From the NCBI GenBank assembly GCA_964535315.1, contig CAZHTS010000115.1:1-12924 (forward strand): 12,924 bases of DNA. Reading direction: 5' to 3'. This stretch comes from CAZHTS01 sp964535315. Lineage in GTDB: Bacteria; Chloroflexota; Anaerolineae; Anaerolineales; Anaerolineaceae. A program made the position numbers and the translations under genes. Each line of letters starts with the position of its first letter. Within the stretch, counting starts at the first letter, position 1. The notes below the pieces were generated by a model. It did no database searches. It was not told the origin of the DNA and saw only the letters and a list, made by a program, of their open reading frames with translations. This document shows positions 1 to 6,250 of the stretch, piece after piece.

Positions 1-836
1 GCAACCCGGGACAGGAGAACTCGGACGGCGACAGCGCCGGGGATGCCTGTGACGCCATGCCATACGACAGCGACAATGACGGTAACAACGACACAGTCGA
101 CAATTGTCCCTCGGTGAGCAACCCCGATCAGGCGGACACGGACGGCGATGGGGCGGGCAACGCCTGTGACGCGACCCCCAATGGCGACCGGGACGGAGAC
201 GGTTTGGACAATCTGTTGGATAACTGCCCCAGGACCAGCAATCCAGACCAGGTAGATACGGACGGCGACGGGAAGGGGGATGCGTGTGAAAGCGAACCAG
301 AGCCTCGTGACGGCGAAGAGGGTGGGAGTACATTACCAGGCGGTGAAGTACTCCAGGACATCATCGATGTGTTTATGGGCAGTGGGGCGGGGCCTTTCAA
401 CCCCAATCGCACGCACAAGTTGATTTTTGATTTCTGGGAACTTCAGCCGGTCAACACGCCCGGCAATCAACTTCTGGCCAGTATGACTTTGCCAGCCTAT
501 AGTATGCCCAAAGATGGATCGGTTGGGTTTACCGGGCTGACAGAAAGCGGCCTGCCGGCTGCTTTGGGAGATGGTTACAGTTTTGTGGGCCCGGCATTTA
601 CGTTGAATGTGACAACTCCGGATGGCGCGACGGCGGTGTTGAATTCCGCCATGTCCATGCGCCTGATGATCCCCGAGGGCTTCAGCGTGCCGGATGGTCA
701 AAAGCTTGTCATCATGTTCTACAACGTCGGAAGCAGCCAGTGGGAGGTGCTGCCTACGACGGTTAGTGGTGGGTATGCGACCACCATGACCACCGCCCCC
801 GGTACTTTTGTGCTGGCGCTGGCGCCCGAATCCTGA
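1..836 (+). CDS. Thrombospondin type-3 repeat surface/secreted protein, 5' end outside window
   Basis: The frame is open from base 3 through an internal ATG at 57, so the gene starts upstream and the N-terminus, with any signal peptide, is missing. The visible part begins with acidic Asp/Asn/Gly-rich repeats of the thrombospondin type-3 kind. Two full copies have the form DNCP-x3-SNPDQ-x-DTDGDG-x-G-x-AC, preceded by a partial copy ending DACD. In this family the Asp side chains bind calcium and the cysteines form disulfides, which points to an extracellular location. After an acidic Glu/Pro linker (about residues 75-95 from the ATG) comes a roughly 160-residue beta-rich domain I do not recognise, without a visible C-terminal membrane anchor. 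It ends with TGA and is followed 20 bases later by a strong terminator, so it is the last gene of its transcript. A role in adhesion or as a calcium-stabilised stalk is likely but unproven. Confidence 0.85.
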   Translation, partial: NPGQENSDGDSAGDACDAMPYDSDNDGNNDTVDNCPSVSNPDQADTDGDGAGNACDATPNGDRDGDGLDNLLDNCPRTSNPDQVDTDGDGKGDACESEPEPRDGEEGGSTLPGGEVLQDIIDVFMGSGAGPFNPNRTHKLIFDFWELQPVNTPGNQLLASMTLPAYSMPKDGSVGFTGLTESGLPAALGDGYSFVGPAFTLNVTTPDGATAVLNSAMSMRLMIPEGFSVPDGQKLVIMFYNVGSSQWEVLPTTVSGGYATTMTTAPGTFVLALAPES

Positions 837-855
837 CCACCTTCCCTCCCCTCGG

Positions 856-894
856 TCCCCCTCCCGTGTCCTGCGGGAGGGGGATTTTTTATTT
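856..894 (+). terminator. Intrinsic (Rho-independent) terminator after the TSP3 gene
   Basis: A perfect 11-bp stem pairs 856-866 (TCCCCCTCCCG) with 874-884 across a 7-base loop (867-873). Six T residues follow directly (885-890), then A and three more T. It separates the TSP3 gene from the selA operon. Confidence 0.93.
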
Positions 895-918
895 GCCCGG
901 CACGCTTCTTGCTGGGCT

Positions 919-948
919 TTGGCGTGTGTTGGCAGGTTGCGATATAAT
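919..948 (+). promoter_or_regulatory. Sigma-70-type promoter of the selA operon
   Basis: A perfect -10 box TATAAT lies at 943-948. A -35-like TTGGCG (4 of 6 consensus bases) lies at 919-924, 18 bases away. Transcription would begin near 955, giving a leader of about 20 bases that contains the AAAGGAG ribosome site (964-970) before the GTG at 976. It sits just after the upstream terminator, as expected for a new transcription unit. Confidence 0.75.
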
Positions 949-975
949 TTGTATACATCACTGAAAGGAGTCTCC

Positions 976-1377
976 GTGCCTCCATTTCTTCCTTTTCTTT
1001 GGGTTGGCGTTGTCCTGGCAGTATTGGGCTGGGGTGGGTTGGCCGCGTTGGTTTTTTTGACCCTTCCCTATCTGGGCCCGCGCTGGCTTTTCTTCTTTCT
1101 GGTTAACCTGGCGGTTTGTGGTACCGTTTTGCCGCTCGTTCATTACCTCCATCGCCGTTTTCCCAGTTCTCCCCCGGTGGATAGCGCCGTTATTGTGCGT
1201 GAAGCGTTGATGGTGGGAATCTATTGTGATCTGCTGGTCTGGTTGCAGTTGGGGCGCGTGCTGAACCCATTGCTGGCCCTGTTTTTGGCGGCCGGAATGG
1301 TGATCGTTGAATTTTTGTTACGGTTACGCGAACGCAGTCGTTGGAAACCACAGGAAACCACCCATGAGCGAACTTAG
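976..1377 (+). CDS. Small four-helix membrane protein, first gene of the selA operon
   Basis: I do not recognise the family. The start is GTG 976, chosen because AAAGGAG at 964-970 sits 5 bases before it; a longer frame from 808 would run through the terminator and promoter. The 133-residue product has four probable membrane helices (about 8-30, 36-58, 73-93 and 97-117). A short basic/Pro-rich loop (HRRFPSSPP) follows helix 2, and a basic, hydrophilic tail (from about 117) probably lies in the cytoplasm. No catalytic motif is visible. It overlaps the start of selA by 14 bases, so the two are probably translationally coupled. That makes a link to selenium use possible, but nothing in the protein itself shows one. 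It may simply be a lineage-specific integral membrane protein. Confidence 0.8.
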   Translation: MPPFLPFLWVGVVLAVLGWGGLAALVFLTLPYLGPRWLFFFLVNLAVCGTVLPLVHYLHRRFPSSPPVDSAVIVREALMVGIYCDLLVWLQLGRVLNPLLALFLAAGMVIVEFLLRLRERSRWKPQETTHERT

Positions 1378-2725
1378 TTTGCTGCCGTCCGTTGAGCAGT
1401 TGTTACAGACCCGTCAGGCAGCCGAATTGATCGCGGCGTATGGCCGTCCGCTGGTTTTGGATGCCATCCGCGAGACGCTGGCGGAATTGCGTCAAAATTA
1501 TCGCGAGGGCAGTACGTTGCCGCAGCGCCCGATGGTGCTCTCGCTGGCACAGGCGCGCTTGCAAGACTGGCTGCGCCCGGGGCTGGTGCCGGTGATTAAC
1601 GCCACCGGCGTGGTAGGCCACACCAATCTCGGGCGAGCGCCGCTCAGCCAGGCGGCTTTGCAGGCCGTGCAGCAATTGTCGGCGGGGTACTGTTCTTTGG
1701 AATATGCACTGGATCGCGGCGTGCGCGGCGAACGTTCGGCGACCGTTCAGGATTTGCTAACGCGCCTGACCGGCGCCGAGGCGGCCCTGGTGGTGAACAA
1801 TAATGCTGCGGCGGTGCTGTTGGCGTTGAGTGCGCTGGCAAGGCGCAAGCGGGTGGTGATCTCGCGCACGCAGCTGGTGGAGATCGGCGGCGGGTTTCGC
1901 GTGCCGGAAGTGATGCGCCAGTCGGGGGCCAAACTGGTCGAGGTAGGTGCGACCAACCGTGTACACCGCCGCGATTACGAGGAGGCATTACAGGAGCCGG
2001 CTGCATTGCTGCTGCATGCACACCCGTCCAATTTTCGCATCAGCGGGTTTACCGGTGAGACGTCGCTGGCGGAACTGGTGGAGATTGGACACAGCCATGA
2101 GGTGCCGGTGATGGATGATCTTGGCTCTGGGGCGCTGTTGGACACGGCGCGTTTTGGCCTGTCGCACGAACCTACCGTGCAGGAAGCCGTGACGGCGGGT
2201 GTGGATGTGGTTTGTTTTTCGGGCGATAAATTGTTGGGTGGGCCGCAGGCGGGGATTATCGTTGGGCGGGCCGAATTGCTGGAACGCATTCGCCGCCACC
2301 CACTGGCGCGGGCGGTGCGCGCCGATAAATTGTGCCTGGCGGCGCTGGCGGTTACTTTGCAGCATTATCTTAAGGACGAAGCCGAGCGTGAGATCCCGGT
2401 ATGGCAGATGATCAGCAAGACCCCGGAACATTTGTTGGCCCGGGCGCGTCGCTGGGCCGATACGCTGGGAAAACCGGCGCGGGTGATCCCGGGTAAGTCT
2501 GCTATCGGCGGCGGCAGCCTGCCGGAAGAAACTTTGCCTACCTATTTGTTGGCGCTGGCCGTGCCGCAGCCGAACCGGTTTCTGACACAATTGCGCCAGA
2601 GCAACCCGCCGATCATCGCCCGCGTGGAGGCGGATCAGGTGGTGCTGGATCCGCGTACCGTTTTTGCCGAACAGGAAGGGGCGCTGTTGGTCGGATTGCA
2701 GAATGCCCTGGGTCGGAGTGTATAA
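1364..2725 (+). CDS. selA: L-seryl-tRNA(Sec) selenium transferase (selenocysteine synthase)
   Basis: SelA is a cytoplasmic, PLP-dependent enzyme that converts seryl-tRNA(Sec) to selenocysteinyl-tRNA(Sec) using selenophosphate. The 453-residue length is normal for the bacterial family. The N-terminal helical region (about 1-75) is followed by the family block INATGVVGHTNLGRAPLS and the PLP-fold. The PLP lysine is Lys289, in the hallmark FSGDKLLGGPQAG. The start is ATG 1364, with AGGAAA 6 bases upstream; a longer in-frame ORF from 1307 would lie wholly inside the upstream membrane-protein gene. The following peptidase gene starts 14 bases after the stop. No selB, selC or selD is visible here. 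Its presence implies that the organism makes selenoproteins, which fits the in-frame TGA of the oxidoreductase at 6251-6919. The enzyme is intact, with no missing key residue noticed. Confidence 0.95.
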   Translation: MSELSLLPSVEQLLQTRQAAELIAAYGRPLVLDAIRETLAELRQNYREGSTLPQRPMVLSLAQARLQDWLRPGLVPVINATGVVGHTNLGRAPLSQAALQAVQQLSAGYCSLEYALDRGVRGERSATVQDLLTRLTGAEAALVVNNNAAAVLLALSALARRKRVVISRTQLVEIGGGFRVPEVMRQSGAKLVEVGATNRVHRRDYEEALQEPAALLLHAHPSNFRISGFTGETSLAELVEIGHSHEVPVMDDLGSGALLDTARFGLSHEPTVQEAVTAGVDVVCFSGDKLLGGPQAGIIVGRAELLERIRRHPLARAVRADKLCLAALAVTLQHYLKDEAEREIPVWQMISKTPEHLLARARRWADTLGKPARVIPGKSAIGGGSLPEETLPTYLLALAVPQPNRFLTQLRQSNPPIIARVEADQVVLDPRTVFAEQEGALLVGLQNALGRSV

Positions 2726-2739
2726 GGGAGAGGTAAAGG

Positions 2740-3969
2740 ATGAAAATTGATCTGGATGCGTTGATGCAGGCCAATGACGTGGACGTTTTGCTGGTATTGG
2801 GGCCGGCGCAACACAACCCGGCCATGGTGTACTTAACCGGCGGGGGACACGTGACCCATGCCGATTTAATCAAGAAACGCGGCGAGCCGGCCGTGTTGTT
2901 TCACGGGCCAATGGAACGCGACGAGGCTGCCCGCACCGGGCTGGCGACGATCAGTTATTCCAATTATCCGCTGGCCGATCGTTTGCGCCAGGCCAATGGC
3001 GACATGCGAAAGGCGGACGTCTACCGTTACCAGCAAATGTTTCGTGACGTGGGGGTAACGCGTGGGCGAGTGATGCTGGCCGGCCTGATCGAGTTTGGTG
3101 AAGCCTTTGACTTGTTCAGCGCTTTGCAGGCGGCCATGCCCGAGATCACATTCTGCGGCGACCCGGACGGCAAAATCCTGTTGCAGGCGCGCGCCACCAA
3201 GGACGGCGACGAGATAGAACGCATCCGGCGCATGGGGCGGGCGACCACCGAAGTGGTGGCGGCGACAGCCGATTTCCTCAGTGGCCACACGGCGCGTGGC
3301 GATGTCCTGGTGCGGGCGGATGGCGAACCGTTAACCATCGGCGATGTCAAGCGGCGGATCGACCTGTGGCTGGCCGAGCGCGGCGCCGAGAACCCGGAGG
3401 GTACCATCTTTGCCATCGGGCGAGATGCGGGTGTGCCGCATAGCAGTGGCACGGCGAGCGATGTACTGCGCCTGGGGCAGACGATTGTGTACGATATCTT
3501 CCCCTGCGAGGCCGGCGGCGGTTATTTTTACGACTTTACCCGCACGTGGTGCCTGGGATACGCCCCGGACGAGGCCCTGGCGTTATACGAGCAGGTTTAC
3601 CAGGTTTACCGGCGGGTCACGGGCGAGTTGAAGGTCAATCAACCGTGCAGTTATTACCAGCGGCTGACCTGTGAATTGTTTGAGGCGCAGGGACATGCGA
3701 CGATCCTGTCTGACCCTGCCACCGAGGTGGGCTACGTCCACAGCCTGGGGCATGGGCTGGGGCTCAACGTGCACGAACTGCCGGGGCTGCGTATGGGCAG
3801 CAGCGAGGTGCTCACCCCCGGAATGGTAACTACGGTCGAGCCGGGCCTGTATTACCCCGAACGAGGGCTGGGCGTCCGCCTGGAGGATACCTATTGGGTC
3901 ACGCCGCAAGGCAAGGTCGAGTTGTTGGCCGAATACCCCTACGATCTGGTATTGCCGGTCGGCCGCTGA
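2740..3969 (+). CDS. M24-family metallopeptidase (Xaa-Pro aminopeptidase/prolidase-like)
   Basis: This is a 409-residue cytoplasmic 'pita-bread' enzyme expected to cleave Xaa-Pro peptide bonds with two metal ions. Residues about 1-160 form the creatinase-type N-terminal domain and about 165-405 the catalytic domain. All five metal ligands of the family can be placed: Asp252 (VYDIF), Asp265 (YFYDFTRTW), His338 (SLGHGLG), Glu367 (TTVEPGLY) and Glu382 (VRLEDTY). The accessory His345 (VHELPG) is also present. The two Asp ligands are 13 residues apart, where classical PepP has about 11, suggesting a small insertion in that hairpin. The ribosome site GGGAGAGG (2726-2733) lies 6 bases before ATG 2740. 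It is in the selA operon, 14 bases after selA and 35 before tsaD. Substrate specificity (dipeptides versus longer peptides) cannot be told from sequence. Confidence 0.88.
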   Translation: MKIDLDALMQANDVDVLLVLGPAQHNPAMVYLTGGGHVTHADLIKKRGEPAVLFHGPMERDEAARTGLATISYSNYPLADRLRQANGDMRKADVYRYQQMFRDVGVTRGRVMLAGLIEFGEAFDLFSALQAAMPEITFCGDPDGKILLQARATKDGDEIERIRRMGRATTEVVAATADFLSGHTARGDVLVRADGEPLTIGDVKRRIDLWLAERGAENPEGTIFAIGRDAGVPHSSGTASDVLRLGQTIVYDIFPCEAGGGYFYDFTRTWCLGYAPDEALALYEQVYQVYRRVTGELKVNQPCSYYQRLTCELFEAQGHATILSDPATEVGYVHSLGHGLGLNVHELPGLRMGSSEVLTPGMVTTVEPGLYYPERGLGVRLEDTYWVTPQGKVELLAEYPYDLVLPVGR

Positions 3970-4004
3970 TCGAAATGAATACTGGTAAGACAAGGAAATG
4001 AACA

Positions 4005-5045
4005 ATGAGTGAGACGAAGACATTCCCGCCGGCGCGCATCCTGGCCGTAGAAACCTCGTGCGACGAAACTGCGGCGGCGGTATTGGAAAATGGCCGCGTG
4101 TTGCTTTCGAGCGTGGTGGCTTCGCAGATCGATCTGCATGCCCGCTACGGCGGGGTGTTCCCCGAGGTGGCTTCGCGCCAGCACATCCGTACGATTTATG
4201 CCGTGGTAGAGCAGGCCCTGCACGAGGCGCATCTGTCGTTGGGGGATATCGACGCCATTGCCGTGACGCGCGGGCCGGGGCTGGCCGGTTCGCTGGTGGT
4301 GGGGATGAACGCCGCCAAGGGGCTGGCGTTGGGGCGCGGGCTGCCGCTGGTGGGCGTCAATCATCTGGAGGGGCACATTTATTCCGCCTGGGTCTATGCG
4401 GTGGATACCCCTGAACCGCCGCCCGCCCCGGAGTTTCCGTTGATGGCTCTGCTGGTCTCGGGCGGGCATACCGAATTGAACCTGATGACGGATCACCTGA
4501 CGTATCAACGCCTGGGCAGCACGCAGGACGACGCTGCCGGCGAGGCGTTTGACAAGGTGGCGCGCCTGTTGGGGCTGCCCTATCCGGGCGGGCCGTCGAT
4601 TCAGACGGCGGCGGCCAATGGCGACCCGCAGGCGTTTCGCTTTCCACGGGCGCGCATGGAGGGCAGTTGGGATTTTTCCTTTAGCGGTCTGAAAACAGCG
4701 GTGCTGCGGCTGGTGCGCCAGATAGAAGAAGAGGGCAAACCGCTTCCGGTCGAAGACCTGGCGGCCAGTTTCCAGGCGGCGGTGGTCGATGTGTTGTTGG
4801 CCAAGACGCTGCGGGCGGCCAAGACGTTTAACGCCCGCCAGATTGTCGTGGCCGGCGGCGTTTCGGCCAACAAGGCGCTGCGCGAGGCTTTTCTTGGGCA
4901 ACAAGAATTGCCGGTGAATATTCCGCGCCTGCTGTATTGCACCGATAACGCCGCCATGGTGGCGGCGGCTGGCTATTTCCGCTTTGTCGCCGGGCAGCGC
5001 GATCCGTTGGACCTGGACGTGTTGCCTACCTGGCCTCTTTCATAA
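4005..5045 (+). CDS. tsaD: tRNA N6-adenosine threonylcarbamoyltransferase TsaD
   Basis: TsaD transfers the threonylcarbamoyl group from TC-AMP to A37 of tRNAs reading ANN codons, in complex with TsaB and TsaE in bacteria. It is cytoplasmic and usually essential. The 346-residue product has the normal length and ASKHA-fold signatures: LAVETSCDET at the N-terminus, metal-binding His120-x3-His124 (NHLEGH), LVSGGHTEL, the DDAAGEAFDKVAR nucleotide-binding block, FSFSGLKTA, VAGGVSANKALR and the metal ligand Asp314 (CTDNAAM). The start is ATG 4005, with AAGGAA (3992-3997) 7 bases upstream. It is the last gene of the selA operon. No terminator is visible after its stop; instead the TAA overlaps the first unit of a 12-base tandem repeat that runs into the sigma-factor promoter. 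Confidence 0.96.
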   Translation: MSETKTFPPARILAVETSCDETAAAVLENGRVLLSSVVASQIDLHARYGGVFPEVASRQHIRTIYAVVEQALHEAHLSLGDIDAIAVTRGPGLAGSLVVGMNAAKGLALGRGLPLVGVNHLEGHIYSAWVYAVDTPEPPPAPEFPLMALLVSGGHTELNLMTDHLTYQRLGSTQDDAAGEAFDKVARLLGLPYPGGPSIQTAAANGDPQAFRFPRARMEGSWDFSFSGLKTAVLRLVRQIEEEGKPLPVEDLAASFQAAVVDVLLAKTLRAAKTFNARQIVVAGGVSANKALREAFLGQQELPVNIPRLLYCTDNAAMVAAAGYFRFVAGQRDPLDLDVLPTWPLS

Positions 5046-5068
5046 ATGCTGTCACTAATGCTGTCACT
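5045..5068 (+). repeat. 12-bp tandem duplication upstream of the ECF sigma gene
   Basis: AATGCTGTCACT occurs at 5045-5056 and again, immediately adjacent and identical, at 5057-5068. The second copy supplies the GTCACT that forms the start of the -35-like element of the sigma promoter; the first copy lacks the following TTT. It could be a simple slippage duplication or a doubled operator. Confidence 0.85.
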
Positions 5069-5091
5069 TTTGCGGAGTTCGTGCATCTAAC
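5063..5091 (+). promoter_or_regulatory. RpoE-like (ECF) promoter at the sigma gene, probable autoregulation
   Basis: A -35-like GTCACTTTT (5063-5071) and a -10-like TCTAAC (5086-5091, inside GCATCTAAC) resemble the GGAACTT / TCTAA pattern of RpoE-type sigma factors. Sixteen bases separate GTCACTT from TCTAA. The arrangement ACTTTT, 11 bases, GCATCTAAC recurs exactly at 5957-5982. The -10 ends only 2 bases before the ATG at 5094, so the transcript would be leaderless or would start inside the first codons. Confidence 0.65.
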
Positions 5092-5093
5092 CA

Positions 5094-5693
5094 ATGACTG
5101 AACCACAAACGATTTCGTTGGAAGCGCTGCAGGCCGGAGACCGGGCTGCGTTTGCGCAGCTGGTGGAGCAGTACTCGCCGGCTGTATATCGCCTGGCGCT
5201 GCGCATGCTGGGCAACGAGCAGGATGCCGAAGATGTGTTGCAGGAGACTTTCTTGAAAGCGCTGCGCTCCCTGGCTGCGTTTGAGGGCCGTTCGAGCCTG
5301 GCGACGTGGTTATACCGCATTGCCGTCAACGAGGCGCTGATGTTGGTGCGCAAACGCAAACCGCAGGTGACCCTGGAACGAGACGATAACGATGATGAGG
5401 ATGGCTTTCAAGAACCCCTGGAGATTGTGGACTGGTGCTGCCTGCCGGAGCAGGAACTTCTTTCGGGGGAGGCGCGCCGTTTTCTCGACCGGGCCATCCA
5501 GCGCCTGTCGCCCGGTTTGCGAGCGGTCTTCCTGCTGCGGGACGTGGAGCAGCTTTCGATTCGAGAGACGGCAGAGGCGCTGGCGCTGAGTGAGACGGCG
5601 GTCAAAACCCGTTTGCTGCGGGCGCGCCTGTGGTTGCGGCAGGAGTTATCGACTTATTTTGGCGAGCAGATGGTAAAAGGTGAGGCGTTATGA
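5094..5693 (+). CDS. ECF-subfamily RNA polymerase sigma factor (SigE/SigR-like)
   Basis: This 199-residue protein directs RNA polymerase to a dedicated promoter set. Sigma region 2 covers about residues 18-90, with the core-binding DAEDVLQETFLKAL (44-57) and the -10 recognition stretch around 63-89. An acidic linker (about 96-126, including Cys115-Cys116) leads to region 4 (about 130-185), whose helix-turn-helix is LSIRETAEALALSETAVKTR. The stop overlaps the anti-sigma start in an ATGA (5690-5693), so the pair is translationally coupled. The start at ATG 5094 has no Shine-Dalgarno sequence and lies 2 bases after a probable -10 box. Initiation may therefore be leaderless, or at TTG 5118 (residue 9), just before the conserved EALQAGDRAAF. 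The adjacent soluble zinc anti-sigma and downstream redox genes suggest a thiol-stress sigma factor. That role is inferred from context. Confidence 0.93.
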   Translation: MTEPQTISLEALQAGDRAAFAQLVEQYSPAVYRLALRMLGNEQDAEDVLQETFLKALRSLAAFEGRSSLATWLYRIAVNEALMLVRKRKPQVTLERDDNDDEDGFQEPLEIVDWCCLPEQELLSGEARRFLDRAIQRLSPGLRAVFLLRDVEQLSIRETAEALALSETAVKTRLLRARLWLRQELSTYFGEQMVKGEAL

Positions 5694-5950
5694 AAGGGCA
5701 CGGCGATTGCAGGCAGATGCTGGCAGAGTTATCCGACTATGTGGATGGTGAAATGAGCGCGGCGCTGTGTGCTGCCCTTGAAGAACATCTGCGCGAATGT
5801 GAGAATTGCCGGATTGTGGTCGATACGTTGCGCAAGACGATCGAACTGTATCAGGAAACGCAGCCGGGCGAGGAGGCGCTGCCTTCTGCTGTGCGCCAAC
5901 GGTTGTTTGTCCGGCTCAACCTGGACGATTTTGCCGGTTTGCCGGGTTGA
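5690..5950 (+). CDS. Soluble zinc-binding anti-sigma factor (ZAS/RsrA-like)
   Basis: This 86-residue protein has the anti-sigma zinc-finger layout. Cys7 is followed by the ELSDYVDGEMS helix, then His33-x3-Cys37-x2-Cys40 (HLRECENC). The Cys7-to-His33 spacing of 26 and the CxxC match, from memory, the zinc ligands Cys11/His37/Cys41/Cys44 of Streptomyces RsrA. RsrA loses zinc and releases SigR when its cysteines form a disulfide. Extra His4 and Cys27 are present. No membrane segment follows the domain and the C-terminus is short and basic/acidic, so sensing would be cytoplasmic, unlike RseA-type membrane anti-sigmas. The start is coupled to the sigma stop, with GAGG (5682-5685) 4 bases upstream. 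It should bind the ECF sigma encoded just before it. Redox sensing is inferred from the ligand pattern and neighbours; ZAS proteins also sense other signals. Confidence 0.88.
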   Translation: MKGHGDCRQMLAELSDYVDGEMSAALCAALEEHLRECENCRIVVDTLRKTIELYQETQPGEEALPSAVRQRLFVRLNLDDFAGLPG

Positions 5951-5953
5951 GCT

Positions 5954-5982
5954 GCAACTTTTTGAGTGAACTCGCATCTAAC
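5954..5982 (+). promoter_or_regulatory. RpoE-like (ECF) promoter of the zinc-ribbon/selenoprotein/osmC genes
   Basis: GCAACTT (5954-5960) matches the RpoE -35 consensus GGAACTT at 6 of 7 positions and continues with TTT. TCTAAC (5977-5982) is the -10, 16 bases after the heptamer. The spacing and the GCATCTAAC core are identical to the promoter at 5063-5091. Transcription would start near 5988, about 18 bases before the GTG at 6006. It lies between the anti-sigma stop and the next gene, in the only gap large enough for a promoter. Confidence 0.72.
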
Positions 5983-6005
5983 TGACCAGAACAGGACGGC
6001 AGGAA

Positions 6006-6194
6006 GTGAAACTGGAGCAAGCCGAAATGTTGGCGTCGCCACAACCGTTGCCGGTGGAGCCGGGGCAAATCCTGGTGCTGCGACCGGGGATGCTCTGCCC
6101 GGTGTGCGCTGAAGGACGGCTGGATTACAACGGCCTGTTGATCCTGACCTGCCCCCATTGTGGTTATCAGGACGGCGGCGGCGGTTGTACCTGA
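6006..6194 (+). CDS. Zinc-ribbon miniprotein
   Basis: This is a small protein of 62 residues from GTG 6006, or 55 from ATG 6027. The GTG start has AGGAC about 9 bases upstream. The ATG start has GGAG (6014-6017) 9 bases upstream, so the choice is open. The clear feature is a four-cysteine zinc ribbon, Cys31-x2-Cys34 (CPVC) and Cys49-x2-Cys52 (CPHCG), numbered from the GTG. The tail is glycine-rich and carries a further Cys61. The N-terminal 25 residues are Pro/Leu-rich and hydrophobic. The gene follows the ECF promoter and precedes the selenoprotein by 56 bases, so it is probably the first gene of the sigma-dependent transcript. The function is unknown; it could be a metal-thiolate target or partner of the adjacent oxidoreductase, which is only a contextual guess. 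Confidence 0.72.
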   Translation: MKLEQAEMLASPQPLPVEPGQILVLRPGMLCPVCAEGRLDYNGLLILTCPHCGYQDGGGGCT

Positions 6195-6236
6195 TAACCT
6201 GGCGTCTCGCCCCGTTGGGGCATCCCCATTGCGCTT

Positions 6237-6244
6237 AAGGAGGT
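6237..6244 (+). promoter_or_regulatory. Perfect Shine-Dalgarno site of the selenoprotein gene
   Basis: AAGGAGGT, complementary to the 16S rRNA 3' end over eight bases, lies 6 bases before ATG 6251. It is the strongest ribosome site in the window and fixes the start at 6251 over the nearby ATG 6260. Just upstream, 6209-6221 (GCCCC-GTT-GGGGC) and 6217-6227 (GGGG-CAT-CCCC) form two mutually exclusive small hairpins without a T-run. Confidence 0.85.
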
Positions 6245-6250
6245 AGACGA

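Noticed and set aside
808..975. N-terminal extension of the membrane protein back to 808
   Set aside because: It would translate through the terminator hairpin and promoter and overlap the TSP3 gene; GTG 976 has a proper ribosome site.
5045..5068. CRISPR or integron-type repeat
   Set aside because: There are only two directly abutting 12-base units with no spacers and no associated genes.
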